Shown here: positions 42,457 to 52,004 of the stretch, piece by piece
Layout: every line of letters begins with the position of its first letter
Numbering within the stretch: position 1 is the stretch's first letter
Source: Tardiphaga sp052076105
GTDB lineage: Bacteria > Pseudomonadota > Alphaproteobacteria > Rhizobiales > Xanthobacteraceae
Reading direction: 5' to 3'
Assembly: GCF_052076105.1 (NCBI RefSeq)
Contig: NZ_CP197245.1
Span: 3,162,001-3,226,000 of the forward strand
Length of the DNA: 64,000 nucleotides
Translations under genes and position numbers: made by a program
The notes under the pieces: model-generated
The model's input: the letters and a program-made list of their open reading frames with translations, nothing else
Told to the model about the DNA's origin: nothing
The model's database searches: none

Positions 42457-44925
42457 TTATGCGGCCTGCGACGCCTGGTTGCCAAACCGGCGCAGCAGGT
42501 TCTCGATTTCCGACGCAGGCTTGGCCGGACTGAACAGAAAGCCCTGCACCTCATTGCAGCCTTCCGCACGCAGCCAGTCGAGCTGATCGATCGTCTCGAC
42601 ACCCTCGGCCGTTGTGGTGATGTTCATGCTGCGGCCGAGCCCGGAGATCGCGCGCACGATGGCGACACAATCGGGGCGCTCGATCAGATCTTTCACGAAA
42701 GACCTGTCGATCTTGATCTTGTCGAACGGAAAACTCCGGAGATAGCTCAGGCTGGAATAGCCGGTGCCGAAGTCGTCCATCGAGATGCGGACGCCCAGCG
42801 CACGGAGTTGATGCAGGATGGCCAGATTGGCCTCGGTTTCGGCAAGAAAGACCGACTCGGTGATTTCCAGCTCCAGGCGATGTGGCGACAGGCCGGAATA
42901 GGCCAGCGCGGCCACCACGACCTGCACCAGATTGCGACTGCGGAACTGCACCGGCGAGAGATTGACCGCGACCTTGATGTCATCAGGCCATTTGGCAGCT
43001 TCGGCACAGGCCTTGCGCAGCACCCATTCACCGAGCGTGACGATGAGGCCGATATCCTCCGCAACCGGGATGAAATCCGCCGGTGAGATCATGCCCTTTT
43101 CAGGATGCTTCCAGCGCAGCAGCGCTTCGAATCCGGTGATGCGGTCCGCGGCCAGATCCACCAACGGCTGGTAGTGCAGTTCAAAGTCGCCATCGGCGAA
43201 AGCGCTCCGCAGATCGAGCTCCATGTCGCGGCGCTTCTGCGCCTGGCGATCCATCTCCCGCTCGAAGAAGCGATGCACACCGCCGCCTTCGGACTTGGCC
43301 CGATACAGTGCCATATCGGCATTGCGCATCAGCTCTTCGCTGGTATCGCCATCGCCCGGTGACATGGCGATACCGATGCTGGCGCCGATCACAACCTCGA
43401 CGCCGTTCATGTCATAGGGTGCGCTGATGATCTCGATGAGCCGTGCAGCGAAATCATTGGCTTCGTTGGGTGTGATATCGGCCGCCAGCACCACGGCAAA
43501 TTCATCGCCGCCGAGCCGGGCTGCGAGATTGTTGCCGCGGACCTCGGCGCGCATCCGCCCGGCGACCATCTTCAGCAGCCGATCCCCCATCGGATGGCCG
43601 AATGAGTCATTCACGTTCTTGAACAGGTCGAGATCAATGCAGAGAACCGCGACATGCTTGCTCGGATCGTCGTGATCGAGCGCCTGCGCGAGACGTTCCT
43701 GATAGAAAATACGGTTCGGCAAATCCGTCAGCGCATCGTGATGCGCCATGTGTGCCACGCGCGCCTCGGCCTTGCGACGTTCGGTGATGTCGACGACAGC
43801 CACGAGGAAGCCGTCGCGCCCGTCGAACATCACGCGGCGACCATAGGTCAGCACCTCGATCTCGCTTCCGTCGGCCTTCAGATGGCGCCAGTTGCGGTCC
43901 GACTGGTAGATGTCTCCGAGCTGCATCAGGGCGCGCGTATGAATCTCCCACTCGTCGCGCGGCCAGATTTCCTTGAGCTGCATGCGGAGGAACGTTGCGC
44001 GATCGTATCCGTAATGCGCGATAGCCGCGTCATTGACGCTGAGAAAATCCATCGTCTGGGCATCGAACACCCACATCGGCATGGGATTGCTGTCAAACAG
44101 CAGTCGAAACGAGGCCTCGCGGCGCTTGATGTCGGTGACGTCGGAGACCGTGAGCGACACGAGATCCCCGAACGCCGTAGCACTGAGCCGCAGGTTGCGA
44201 TCTTCGCTGTCAATTTCCAGCTGACCGCTCTGGCCATTGGCAATCATCGACAGAAGCCATCGCGTCACCACGGGCAGCGATAATGCGTGGCCGCCTGCGC
44301 TCAGCCTGCGCCATTGAAGATCGGCGGGTGACACTTTCAGCAGGCGCGATGCACCCTGATTATGATGCACGATCTGGAAATCGAAAGCCTTGCTCGCGGA
44401 ATCCCGGATCGCTGCAAGCGACACGATGCCCTCGTCGGTCGACGAGAAGATCGCATCGACCAGATTGTAGCGGGTGCCCTGCTCGTTGACATAGACGCCA
44501 ACCAACCGGCCACCCCAGCGCGATGCTGTCGGCAGCGCCAGAATATCATAGGTGTGGACCAGACCGTCACGCACACAATGCGCGACCATCAGATGCGGCC
44601 GGTTAACTTGCAGCGCGCAATTTGCAGCTTCCGTCAGTGCACGCACGCAATCAGGCGCCAGCACGTCGAGGGGGATGTCCCAACGATCGTCGCCCAGCCA
44701 CTGCTGCACATAGCGGCCGCTGCGTGACACTTCGAGCGTCTCGCCCTCGACCTTGAGCAGGACGATGTGATCGGCCATCCGCCCAAGACTGCCGAGCATG
44801 ACTTCTTCATAGCCGGGGAGGATCTGGCCCGGGCGAACGGCTGCCCGCCATTTGCGCTGCAAAGCGGGAATGTCGTCGAACAATTTGACGTCCGGGCTTC
44901 CGGATAACTGCCTTGCCGTGGTCAC
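42457..44925 (-). CDS. PAS-GGDEF-EAL cyclic-di-GMP protein
   Basis: An 822-residue signalling protein. The start is a GTG with AAGGGGA 5 nt upstream; the frame is open to 45087. An N-terminal PAS-like region of about 250 residues is followed by a clearer PAS domain (about 271-383) and a GGDEF domain whose motif Gly-Gly-Asp-Glu-Phe is intact at 472-476. The EAL domain has Glu-Ala-Leu-Leu-Arg at 600-604, 'MDDFGTGYSSLSYL' and the late 'AEGVET' motif. Both activities look preserved. No RxxD inhibitory site precedes GGDEF, so product feedback may be absent. No membrane segments, so cytosolic. It would set cyclic-di-GMP levels for motility or attachment. Confidence 0.92.
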   Translation of the reverse strand: MTTARQLSGSPDVKLFDDIPALQRKWRAAVRPGQILPGYEEVMLGSLGRMADHIVLLKVEGETLEVSRSGRYVQQWLGDDRWDIPLDVLAPDCVRALTEAANCALQVNRPHLMVAHCVRDGLVHTYDILALPTASRWGGRLVGVYVNEQGTRYNLVDAIFSSTDEGIVSLAAIRDSASKAFDFQIVHHNQGASRLLKVSPADLQWRRLSAGGHALSLPVVTRWLLSMIANGQSGQLEIDSEDRNLRLSATAFGDLVSLTVSDVTDIKRREASFRLLFDSNPMPMWVFDAQTMDFLSVNDAAIAHYGYDRATFLRMQLKEIWPRDEWEIHTRALMQLGDIYQSDRNWRHLKADGSEIEVLTYGRRVMFDGRDGFLVAVVDITERRKAEARVAHMAHHDALTDLPNRIFYQERLAQALDHDDPSKHVAVLCIDLDLFKNVNDSFGHPMGDRLLKMVAGRMRAEVRGNNLAARLGGDEFAVVLAADITPNEANDFAARLIEIISAPYDMNGVEVVIGASIGIAMSPGDGDTSEELMRNADMALYRAKSEGGGVHRFFEREMDRQAQKRRDMELDLRSAFADGDFELHYQPLVDLAADRITGFEALLRWKHPEKGMISPADFIPVAEDIGLIVTLGEWVLRKACAEAAKWPDDIKVAVNLSPVQFRSRNLVQVVVAALAYSGLSPHRLELEITESVFLAETEANLAILHQLRALGVRISMDDFGTGYSSLSYLRSFPFDKIKIDRSFVKDLIERPDCVAIVRAISGLGRSMNITTTAEGVETIDQLDWLRAEGCNEVQGFLFSPAKPASEIENLLRRFGNQASQAA

Positions 44926-45165
44926 GATATCCCCTTCGGAACACTTGTAGCGATACACGCTAATCGGCCCACCGGGATTAACGCCATGTAAACGTTCTGC
45001 CGCCGCGGATAGCAACGACGCGTTGAGGCGCGACAAACTGGCGCGATGGTTAGTTCGCGATTCAGGACCATGACACACGCGTGACAAATCGATCGTGTTT
45101 GAGACGTGTTGTCTGCGAGACGGATCTGATTTTGAATTCGTTGGCGAAAGAAACGCCGTCGGAAA

Positions 45166-46236
45166 TCAGCGCGCGATGACTTCGATCTCGCCGTCGACAC
45201 CGTTCACGACATTGAAGGGGCGCTCGAACACCTTGCCTTCGTTCTTGGCAATGGCGCGATATTCGCCTTCCGCCAGCGTGACGCGCGGGAATGCGCCGAT
45301 CGATTCCTTGATGACGTCGCCTGCCGGCGTGATCACCGACCATGCGGTGTTGGCCAGGGCCTCGCCGCCCTTGTCGCTCACCAGCTTCATGGTGATGACC
45401 GCCGCACGATGTGTGATCGTCACGTCGGTGAGCTTGCTCGCCTGTACGCGGATGTCAGAGCGCACCACCGAATTGGCGTCGCCGTAATTCGAGATGATGT
45501 AGTAGGTGCCTTCCTGCAACAACACGACATCACCCGCAGGAACGCTCGGCAAGAGCGGCGTGCGCTCGCCGCCTTCGAACTGGCTGCCCTTGTAGATCGA
45601 GAACGAGATCTGGTTCTGCGGAATCTTCGAGGTGCCAACGCGGCCTTCGATACGCAATCCGCCCGCAGGCAGCACGAACGCTTCACGATCGGTCTCGGAC
45701 TTGATGGTCACCGGACGAACGGCGCTCACAAGGCCCAGCGCCACATGGACCACATAGCTGCCCGGGGGCAGCACGATATTGGGCGTCGCGCCGCGATCCT
45801 CGCGGATCAGCTTGAAGGCACCAGTCTCGTCCGGTCTGTCGGAATAGACCCGCCAGACCAGACCGCTATTGATGACCGGCATATCCTTGCCATAGCGCGC
45901 GGTAAGCGCCAGCACGCCCTGTGCAGGCCCCGTTGGAGCAGCCTGGACCGGCGACGGCACAGGCGGCGCGACATTGGCAACCGGCGGCTGGGTCAACGGC
46001 GCCGGCAACAGGGGCGTGGAAGCAGGACCGGACGGCGGCGCGAGGCTGATGGCCGGACCCGACGGAACATCCGGGATCGAGCCCGGCGGAACCGGTGCCG
46101 GGCGATCCGAAAAGAACTGTGCGGACGCGGCCTGCGGCAAGGCAACAGCCTGCAGCAGAGCGAGAGCCAGCACCATAGCCAGCCGTCCGCTCCGGCCGGA
46201 TGTTCGCAAATCGTGGCCCCGTGCAGTCATCGTCAT
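45166..46236 (-). CDS. Secreted beta-rich protein
   Basis: A 356-residue protein with an N-terminal signal segment (about residues 18-42), a Pro-rich linker of about 80 residues, and then repeated beta-sandwich-like units. Phrases such as 'LPPGSYVVHVALGLVSAVRP', 'LQEGTYYIISNYGDANSVV' and 'LAEGEYRAIAKNEGKVF' recur with the same shape, which suggests three related carboxypeptidase-regulatory-like or Ig-like modules. Periplasmic. The ATG at 46236 gives a normal N-terminus. Divergent from the patatin gene. Confidence 0.7.
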   Translation of the reverse strand: MTMTARGHDLRTSGRSGRLAMVLALALLQAVALPQAASAQFFSDRPAPVPPGSIPDVPSGPAISLAPPSGPASTPLLPAPLTQPPVANVAPPVPSPVQAAPTGPAQGVLALTARYGKDMPVINSGLVWRVYSDRPDETGAFKLIREDRGATPNIVLPPGSYVVHVALGLVSAVRPVTIKSETDREAFVLPAGGLRIEGRVGTSKIPQNQISFSIYKGSQFEGGERTPLLPSVPAGDVVLLQEGTYYIISNYGDANSVVRSDIRVQASKLTDVTITHRAAVITMKLVSDKGGEALANTAWSVITPAGDVIKESIGAFPRVTLAEGEYRAIAKNEGKVFERPFNVVNGVDGEIEVIAR

Positions 46237-46477
46237 GCTTTTCACCCAAAACGCGACAAATTCAAGCCTTGACGCGGCTGTACCGTCGCCAGGCCCACAA
46301 TCGCGTGAGGTCTCCAGGAACCGGTGCACCGTGCGGTAACGGGTCGCTCTGCAGTCACATTTGGTGCCTAAACCTCGCAAACGCGACATAAATCATGAAT
46401 TAGCTACCGTCTGGAATGATGACGTTGCTGCATTTAGTATCGGCGGCGTCGAGGAGCTTTGTGTGCTGGAGATTTTG

Positions 46478-47515
46478 ATGGGGCGCAGCCAGAATGGCGC
46501 GAACGGTCGCGACAAGCCTGGCTTGGGAAGCGTTCGACGCCCGATCATAGGTCTGGCGCTCGGCGGCGGTGCGGCGCGCGGTTTCGCCCATATCGGCATC
46601 CTCCGCACTTTGCTGACCCATGGCATCGTCCCGAACGTCGTGGTGGGCACCTCGATCGGTGCCGTCGTTGGCGGTTCCTACGCTGCCGGACACCTCGATA
46701 CGCTCGAGGAATGGGCCCGCGGTCTGCAGCCCCGCAATATTCTCAGCTATCTCGACATCCGCCTGAACGGCTCCGGCCTGATCGGCGGCAACAAGCTGGC
46801 CGCGCAACTCGAAGCATCGCTGGGCCATGCGCTGATCGAAGATCTCCCGCTGAAATTCGCCAGCGTCGCCACCGAGGTGCGCACCGGCCATGAAATCTGG
46901 CTGACTCATGGTCGCCTGGTCGATGCGATGCGCGCGTCCTATGCGCTGCCGGGCATCTTTTCGCCGGTCTTGGTCGGCGATCGCTGGCTGGTCGATGGCG
47001 CGCTGGTCAATCCGGTACCGGTATCGGCGGCACGCGCGCTGGGCGCCGAGATCGTCATCGCAGCCAATCTCAGCAATGATGTGTTTGGCCATTCGACCAC
47101 GATTTTCGACCACGGCACGGGACCGGAAATGGCCGAGCCCATCATCGAAGTCGAAGCGCCAAAGCGGGGTTTCAGCAAGTTCTTCTCGGCCGAGCGCACC
47201 ATGAAGCGCGAATTCTTCGGCGGCGGCGGACGACCGGGCATCTCCACCGTGATGGTCGATGCCTTCAACATCATGCAGGATCGCATTACCCGTGCGCGCC
47301 TTGCCGGCGATCCGCCGGATCTTCTGATCGCACCACGCGTTGGCCGCATCGGCTGGTTCGACTTCCACCGCGCAGAAGAAATGATCACGCTCGGCGCGCG
47401 TGCCGCAGAACGCGCCGTCGAGTCCATTCAAGAGGCGATCGAAATCCTCGCCCCCGAAGTGGCAAACTCGCCTGCGCCCGTCGTTGCGCAGAAGCCGACC
47501 GCTTCGCAGAGCTGA
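46478..47515 (+). CDS. Patatin-like phospholipase
   Basis: A 345-residue protein of the bacterial patatin / RssA type. The oxyanion loop 'LALGGGAARGFAHIG', the nucleophile elbow Gly-Thr-Ser-Ile-Gly and the second catalytic element Asp-Gly-Ala in 'LVDGALVNPVPV' are all present, so it should be an active serine lipid hydrolase. The ATG at 46478 has GGAG 7 nt upstream; the frame is open from 46361. No signal peptide; probably cytosolic or peripheral at the inner membrane. The CBS protein gene is convergent. Confidence 0.9.
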   Translation: MGRSQNGANGRDKPGLGSVRRPIIGLALGGGAARGFAHIGILRTLLTHGIVPNVVVGTSIGAVVGGSYAAGHLDTLEEWARGLQPRNILSYLDIRLNGSGLIGGNKLAAQLEASLGHALIEDLPLKFASVATEVRTGHEIWLTHGRLVDAMRASYALPGIFSPVLVGDRWLVDGALVNPVPVSAARALGAEIVIAANLSNDVFGHSTTIFDHGTGPEMAEPIIEVEAPKRGFSKFFSAERTMKREFFGGGGRPGISTVMVDAFNIMQDRITRARLAGDPPDLLIAPRVGRIGWFDFHRAEEMITLGARAAERAVESIQEAIEILAPEVANSPAPVVAQKPTASQS

Positions 47516-47530
47516 GCGCGGCGACCGACC

Positions 47531-47959
47531 TCAGGCCGTCGCAATATATTCGCGCAGCGCTTCCTGTTCGCGTTCGAATTCACGCAAGCGAAATTTGACG
47601 ACGTCACCGATCGAGATCAGGCCAACAACCTTTTCGTTCTCGATAACGGGCAGATGCCTGAATTTTCCGGTCGTCATCTTTTCCATGATTGCACCGACCG
47701 TATCGGACGGTTTGCAACCGATGACCTTGCGCGTCATCACGGCGCTCACGTCTTCATCCAGTGCCCCGGCGCCGCGCTCTCCGATCACCCGTACGATGTC
47801 ACGCTCGGACAGGATACCGTCAATGTGGTGATGGCTCATCACCAGCACGGCGCCGATTTTTCGCTGCGACAGCATCTGCACGACCGACGAGACCTTATCG
47901 TTCGGCGAGACGCTGATGATCTGGTGGCCTTTGGAATCGAGAATTGCACGTACCGTCAT
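47531..47959 (-). CDS. CBS-domain protein
   Basis: A 142-residue protein made of one Bateman module, two CBS repeats (about 8-65 and 72-130). Typical pieces are 'KVSSVVQMLSQRKIGAVLVM', 'GILSERDIVRVIGERG' and 'FRHLPVIENEKVVGLISIGD'. Such stand-alone proteins sense adenosyl nucleotides and regulate partner enzymes. Convergent with the patatin gene. Confidence 0.9.
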   Translation of the reverse strand: MTVRAILDSKGHQIISVSPNDKVSSVVQMLSQRKIGAVLVMSHHHIDGILSERDIVRVIGERGAGALDEDVSAVMTRKVIGCKPSDTVGAIMEKMTTGKFRHLPVIENEKVVGLISIGDVVKFRLREFEREQEALREYIATA

Positions 47960-48196
47960 TGTCGCCTCCTGAGTCGACCGTGCCCTTTGTCAGGCGCGGT
48001 CTTTCATTCTTGGGTCGTCAGACAGATGCAGTGTAACAGCGCAGTTCAACAGTCGTTCAGATGTGGTGATCGAACTGACACACCATTCGCGCCGGGAACG
48101 GGATCGACCTCAAGGGCCGAGCCTGCCAACGTGAGCCACCTGTCGAATATATAAGATGGATCAAATGCGTCGGCCTCGCAAGAAGCCGGTACACGC

Positions 48197-48979
48197 TCAA
48201 TGCAGGTCGGACATGTCCGGAGACGATGTCTGCGAACCCGTGCGCTGCAATCTCGGAATGGGATCGAACAGCGAGAACAGCAGCAGCCCGGCGAAGAAGC
48301 CGCCGATATGCGCCTGCCATGCAACGCTCGCCCCTTCTGCTCCGATCGCAATCGAGCCAATGCCGAAGATGATGTTGACGCCGAACCAGACCGCCAGAAA
48401 TCCGATCACGCGCGGATCGCGCAATGCACGCAGCAGCGGAAGCGCCGGCACACGCGCCGCTTCATCGGCATCGCCGCGGTTGAACGACAGGAAGCTGCCG
48501 CGCACGAAGGCAAAACGGATGGCTGCCGCCATCGCGCCGGAGACCGAAGCCGAGGCGCCGATCATCGGGGCGAGCTCGTGTTCATGGGTAACCAGATGCG
48601 CAGCGGCGCCAGCCACAGCCGTCACCGCCATGAAGATGAAGAAGCGGACTGCGCCGAAGCGCCGCGCCAGCGCGCTACCGAACGGCAGCAGCCACAACAC
48701 GTTGAAGCCGATATGGCTGAGATTGGCATGCAACAGGGAGTAAGTGACGAAACTCCAGACCTTGGCGCCGTTGCCACCCGGAAACGGCATCGACAGCAGC
48801 GTCTGGTCGTAGCGCTTCGGAATGAAACCGAAGACCTCGATGGTCCAGTATTCCAGATCCACCGGCAGCAGCATGCGGATAATGTGGATCACGGCGAGCA
48901 AACCGACATAGGCCGTCAGCGCTCCCGGCAGGGTCAGGATCGGTTCACGCGGAGGAGCGGGGGAAGCCAATGTGTCCAA
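48197..48979 (-). CDS. Rhomboid intramembrane protease
   Basis: A 260-residue membrane protein with six or seven hydrophobic helices. The conserved helix 2 reads 'SLLHANLSHIGFNVLWLLPF', the serine motif 'GASASVSGAMAAAIRF' (nucleophile in Gly-Ala-Ser) and the histidine in 'AWQAHIGGFFAGLLLF'. The Ser-His dyad is complete, so it should cleave membrane proteins within the bilayer. Substrate unknown. A terminator-like hairpin pointing the same way lies about 100 bp upstream. Confidence 0.88.
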   Translation of the reverse strand: MDTLASPAPPREPILTLPGALTAYVGLLAVIHIIRMLLPVDLEYWTIEVFGFIPKRYDQTLLSMPFPGGNGAKVWSFVTYSLLHANLSHIGFNVLWLLPFGSALARRFGAVRFFIFMAVTAVAGAAAHLVTHEHELAPMIGASASVSGAMAAAIRFAFVRGSFLSFNRGDADEAARVPALPLLRALRDPRVIGFLAVWFGVNIIFGIGSIAIGAEGASVAWQAHIGGFFAGLLLFSLFDPIPRLQRTGSQTSSPDMSDLH

Positions 48980-49485
48980 GGGAATAACGGCCTGTCAGCA
49001 GCTCTGGCGAGCGATGCCCCAGATAGTCGGCTTTGCCGGTGCGGTGCAAGCTCGGGATCGCCGCGGGACGGCAAACTCGCCCAAAAGAAAAAGGGAGAGC
49101 CTCTGAGAAAGGCTCTCCCCGGGTCCGTTTTGATCTTTTCCCGCGAATGGATGTCCCGGTACGTCGGACAAGCCGACATCCCCACCCCTCCCCGCGTGAC
49201 GACCAATTCTGTTTTCAGCCACCTGTTTATCGAAGCGCGTCACGAACTGCTGGAGACAGCCCGCTCCGCTCTGGAGTGAGACGATCCTACCCCCATGATC
49301 CGGCTGACCGCAAGAATATGCTTAATTTAACGTTAATTCGGGAGACCTGCCCGAACACGGTGGAAAACGCGCCTTCGGCATGGACGCTGCAATGACTGAT
49401 CTGCACAACATGTAGCGGCGAGCCGTGGATGGATTCGGGACAGAAATGTCCCCGATCCGCTGCAAGCCGGGTCAGGATCAGGCGA
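48980..49485. other. Gap with an orphan terminator
   Basis: About 500 bp between the divergent rhomboid and PAS genes. The only clear signal is a minus-strand terminator at 49081-49119. Frames on either strand here are long but have no start signals I believe. The 200 bp to the right of the terminator could hold a small RNA or a very short gene. Confidence 0.45.
49081..49119 (-). terminator. Rho-independent terminator without a visible gene
   Basis: Reading the minus strand, GGGAGAGCC and GGCTCTCCC form a 9-bp perfect stem with a 9-nt loop, followed by TTTTTCTTTT. No minus-strand gene ends just before it, since the next gene to the right is on the plus strand. It must end either an unannotated RNA from 49120-49480 or an attenuated rhomboid leader. 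Confidence 0.8.
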
Positions 49486-50043
49486 ATGAAACATCCATCC
49501 AGCCGCGCGTTCTTCGCCTATTGGGACGACAAGCGCGGTTTTGCGCGCGCTCCCGATCGGAGCGAGCTGGAACCCGGCCCGGTGCGCGAGTTGCTCGGCG
49601 ACATCTTCGTGCTGTCCTGTGACCAGCCCATCGAGTTCCCGTTCCGCGTGGCCGGCACAAGAGTTTGTGCCCTGCTCGGCCGCGACCTGAAGAACCAGGC
49701 GTTTCCGTTGCTGTTCGCGCCCGAGTGCCGCGACGAGATCCGGGACATGATCACCGTCGTGTCCGAGGAACAGCTTGTCGCCGTCGCGGGCGTGACCGCG
49801 ATGACCGAATTCGGCCAGAAGGCGCATCTGGAACTGCTGTTGCTGCCATTCGCGACGCGCGCGCATTCCCCGATCAGCGTGACCGGCCTGCTGGCGCCCA
49901 TGTATGAAGTCCGCGGCCGGCTCGGCGCGTTCCAGCTGACCTCGTTCCGCTATCTCGCCCACCAGCCGCAGCGCTTTGCACCGCGCGCCCTGCGCAAGCT
50001 GCAGGTTGCCCGCGGCCTGATGGTCTATGAAGGGTTGCGCTAG
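49486..50043 (+). CDS. PAS-domain protein (PAS_5 / DUF1457-like)
   Basis: A 185-residue protein of the rhizobial PAS_5 type, with 'LGDIFVLSCDQPIEFPFRVA' and 'TRVCALLGRDLKNQAFPLLF' at the usual places. It is a stand-alone sensor-like domain; the ligand and partner are unknown. AGGA lies upstream of the ATG. The PilZ gene follows 130 bp later; PAS_5 and PilZ genes are often neighbours in this group. Confidence 0.72.
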   Translation: MKHPSSRAFFAYWDDKRGFARAPDRSELEPGPVRELLGDIFVLSCDQPIEFPFRVAGTRVCALLGRDLKNQAFPLLFAPECRDEIRDMITVVSEEQLVAVAGVTAMTEFGQKAHLELLLLPFATRAHSPISVTGLLAPMYEVRGRLGAFQLTSFRYLAHQPQRFAPRALRKLQVARGLMVYEGLR

Positions 50044-50173
50044 GCAGCCTTCCATCGCCTCGCTCACTGTAGCTGTCGCACAGAACATGCACGCCACCTG
50101 GTTGCGCCCCATCGGTATTTGCTAACGCGGCGTTAACCCTGCGGGCCGTAGGGTCGGTCGAAACCCGACCCGC

Positions 50174-50806
50174 ATGACCGGCACGGCACTGATGGCGTTC
50201 GCGCAAACAAAATCGATTCTTCCGTCTGCAGAAGAACGCCGTCGCTTTCAGCGGGTGAAAGTGCACCTGCTCGGCCGCTACATGCTGCCGGATCGCCGCG
50301 AATTTCCGTGTCAGGTCATCAATATGTCGCCCGGCGGCCTCGCGCTGCTCGGTCCCGGCATCGGCAATGTAGGCGACCGCGTCATCGCCTATCTCGACCA
50401 TATCGGCCGCGTCGAAGGTAAGATAACCCGCATCATCGACAACGGCTTCGCCATGACCGTGGGTGCCACGCCGCGCAAACGGGACAAACTGGCAGCCCAG
50501 CTGACCTGGCTGGCCAACCGCGACATTCTCAATCTGCCGGAAGACCGCCGCCACGACCGTATCGTGCCGCGCAATCCGATCGCGCTCCTCACCCTCGAGG
50601 ATGGCGTCCAGATGAATGGCCGTATTATCGACCTGTCGCTCTCCGGCGCCGCCATCGCCGCAGAGAAGCGTCCGCCGCTGAACTCGATTGTCATGCTCGG
50701 CCGGATCCAGTCCCGCGTGGTCCGCCATCTCGAAGAAGGCTTCGCGCTGGAGTTCTTCCACGAGCAGTTGGCAGAGACGCTCGAAGACAGCGTCAACGCC
50801 CGGTAA
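50174..50806 (+). CDS. Tandem PilZ-domain protein
   Basis: A 210-residue protein with two PilZ domains that bind cyclic-di-GMP. The first has 'RRRFQRVKVHLLGRYML' (Arg-x3-Arg) followed by 'VINMSPGGLALLG'. The second has 'RRHDRIVPRNPIALLTL' and 'IIDLSLSGAAIAAE'. Both retain the Arg-x3-Arg and Asp/Asn-x-Ser-x2-Gly motifs. Cytosolic; a likely receiver for signals made by the GGDEF-EAL protein at 42457-44925 or others. Confidence 0.85.
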   Translation: MTGTALMAFAQTKSILPSAEERRRFQRVKVHLLGRYMLPDRREFPCQVINMSPGGLALLGPGIGNVGDRVIAYLDHIGRVEGKITRIIDNGFAMTVGATPRKRDKLAAQLTWLANRDILNLPEDRRHDRIVPRNPIALLTLEDGVQMNGRIIDLSLSGAAIAAEKRPPLNSIVMLGRIQSRVVRHLEEGFALEFFHEQLAETLEDSVNAR

Positions 50807-51137
50807 ACGGCGGAACGCCCCTAATCCCGGTTTTTCGATGATCCGAAGGCGCTATCCGCGTCAGCGGATACCGTTGCGCCTCATCTTTACTCTGCCGCGA
50901 GCGGTTAATTTCACGCCGCCTTGCGCATGCAAGTTCCTGAATTGCAGCATTCAAGCCATTAACGCGTAAAATTTGAATCAAATGCAATTAGCTAAAATTT
51001 GAATCGAATTCGATTCAAGTATAGTTCGAATTCGCCGCTCCTTTTACTAGTAATCGCCTCAATTGTACTTGAGCGATTTAGCGGCGACGAAAATCCTTTG
51101 TGCGAAACATGGTCCCAACAAGAAAACGGGGGCCACA
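50807..51137. promoter_or_regulatory. AT-rich control region with repeats
   Basis: TAAAATTTGAATC occurs twice (50967-50979 and 50993-51005, 26 bp apart), and the second copy runs into the perfect 16-bp palindrome GAATCGAATTCGATTC (51001-51016). The base composition differs sharply from the flanking genes. It precedes the BTLCP peptidase gene and probably holds its promoter and an operator. No gene is visible. Confidence 0.55.
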
Positions 51138-51761
51138 ATGTTTGGTAACAAGGGGCGATACTTCGGACTGGCCGTTTTAGCAGTCCTTCTTGGGGTAACT
51201 TCGTCGGCACGTGCCGGCAACGAAAAACTCTACGCAAGTCTGGGCGACAGCACGCGCGCACCGATCGGCTGGGTCGAATTCTGTTCAGATAATCCGACCG
51301 ACTGCCGTGGCGGCGCAACGCAGCCACGCGACATCGTCATCACGCAGACTGCGTGGAAGGATCTGGTGCGCGTCAATCGCTGGGTCAACGAGACCGTCAA
51401 GCCGATGACCGACATGGATCATTGGGGCGTGATCGAGAAGTGGTCGCTGCCGACCGATGGCTACGGTGACTGCGAAGACTATGTGCTCCTGAAGCGCAAG
51501 ATGCTGATCGAGGCAGGCTGGCCACGCGAGGCGCTGCTGATCACCGTGGTGCGCGACAAGAAGGGCGAAGGCCACGCCGTGCTCACGGTGAAGACGGACA
51601 AGGGCGAATACGTTCTGGACAACCAGAATGAGAACGTCCTCGCCTGGACCGAGACCGGCTACCGCTTCGTCAAGCGTCAGTCACAGAGCGATCCGAATGT
51701 CTGGGTTTCGCTCGGCGACAACCGTCCTGCGGTGGCCACGGCCAGCGCGCGGGATCGCTAA
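51138..51761 (+). CDS. Transglutaminase-like cysteine peptidase (BTLCP)
   Basis: A 207-residue secreted protein of the bacterial transglutaminase-like cysteine peptidase family (DUF920, peptidase C93). A signal peptide is cleaved near Ala-Arg-Ala (residue 26). The catalytic triad is readable: Cys in 'GYGDCEDYVLLKR', His in 'GEGHAVLTV' and Asp in 'YVLDNQNENV'. LapG-type relatives cut surface adhesins under cyclic-di-GMP control, but most rhizobial members have unknown targets. The ATG at 51138 gives the signal peptide. A terminator follows. Confidence 0.9.
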   Translation: MFGNKGRYFGLAVLAVLLGVTSSARAGNEKLYASLGDSTRAPIGWVEFCSDNPTDCRGGATQPRDIVITQTAWKDLVRVNRWVNETVKPMTDMDHWGVIEKWSLPTDGYGDCEDYVLLKRKMLIEAGWPREALLITVVRDKKGEGHAVLTVKTDKGEYVLDNQNENVLAWTETGYRFVKRQSQSDPNVWVSLGDNRPAVATASARDR

Positions 51762-51829
51762 ACAACACGAATTGGAGACACGCGACCCGGTCACATCCCC
51801 ACCCCTCCCCGTCCCAGACCGGATCGCGC

Positions 51830-51866
51830 GCGGCCGAACCTCCCCCAAGGTTCGGCCGCAACTTTT
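51830..51866 (+). terminator. Terminator after the BTLCP gene
   Basis: GCGGCCGAACC pairs with GGTTCGGCCGC around TCCCCCAA, followed by AACTTTTT. It is 68 bp past the stop of the peptidase gene. Confidence 0.88.
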
Positions 51867-52004
51867 TGGGGAGGTGGTCACGCTGCTGCCGACAAGAAGC
51901 TGCGACGATGTGTGGAAACAGACGAGGGTCCGGCTGACGCACGATGTGCCAGCCTGATCTCGGACTGACATCCGAGAACACGAGCTGACATGAAAATCGC
52001 CGCG

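Noticed and set aside
48200..49279. A 359-codon plus-strand frame opposite rhomboid
   Set aside because: Antisense to a gene with intact catalytic motifs, and its composition (Arg, His, Gln-rich) is typical of a shadow frame.
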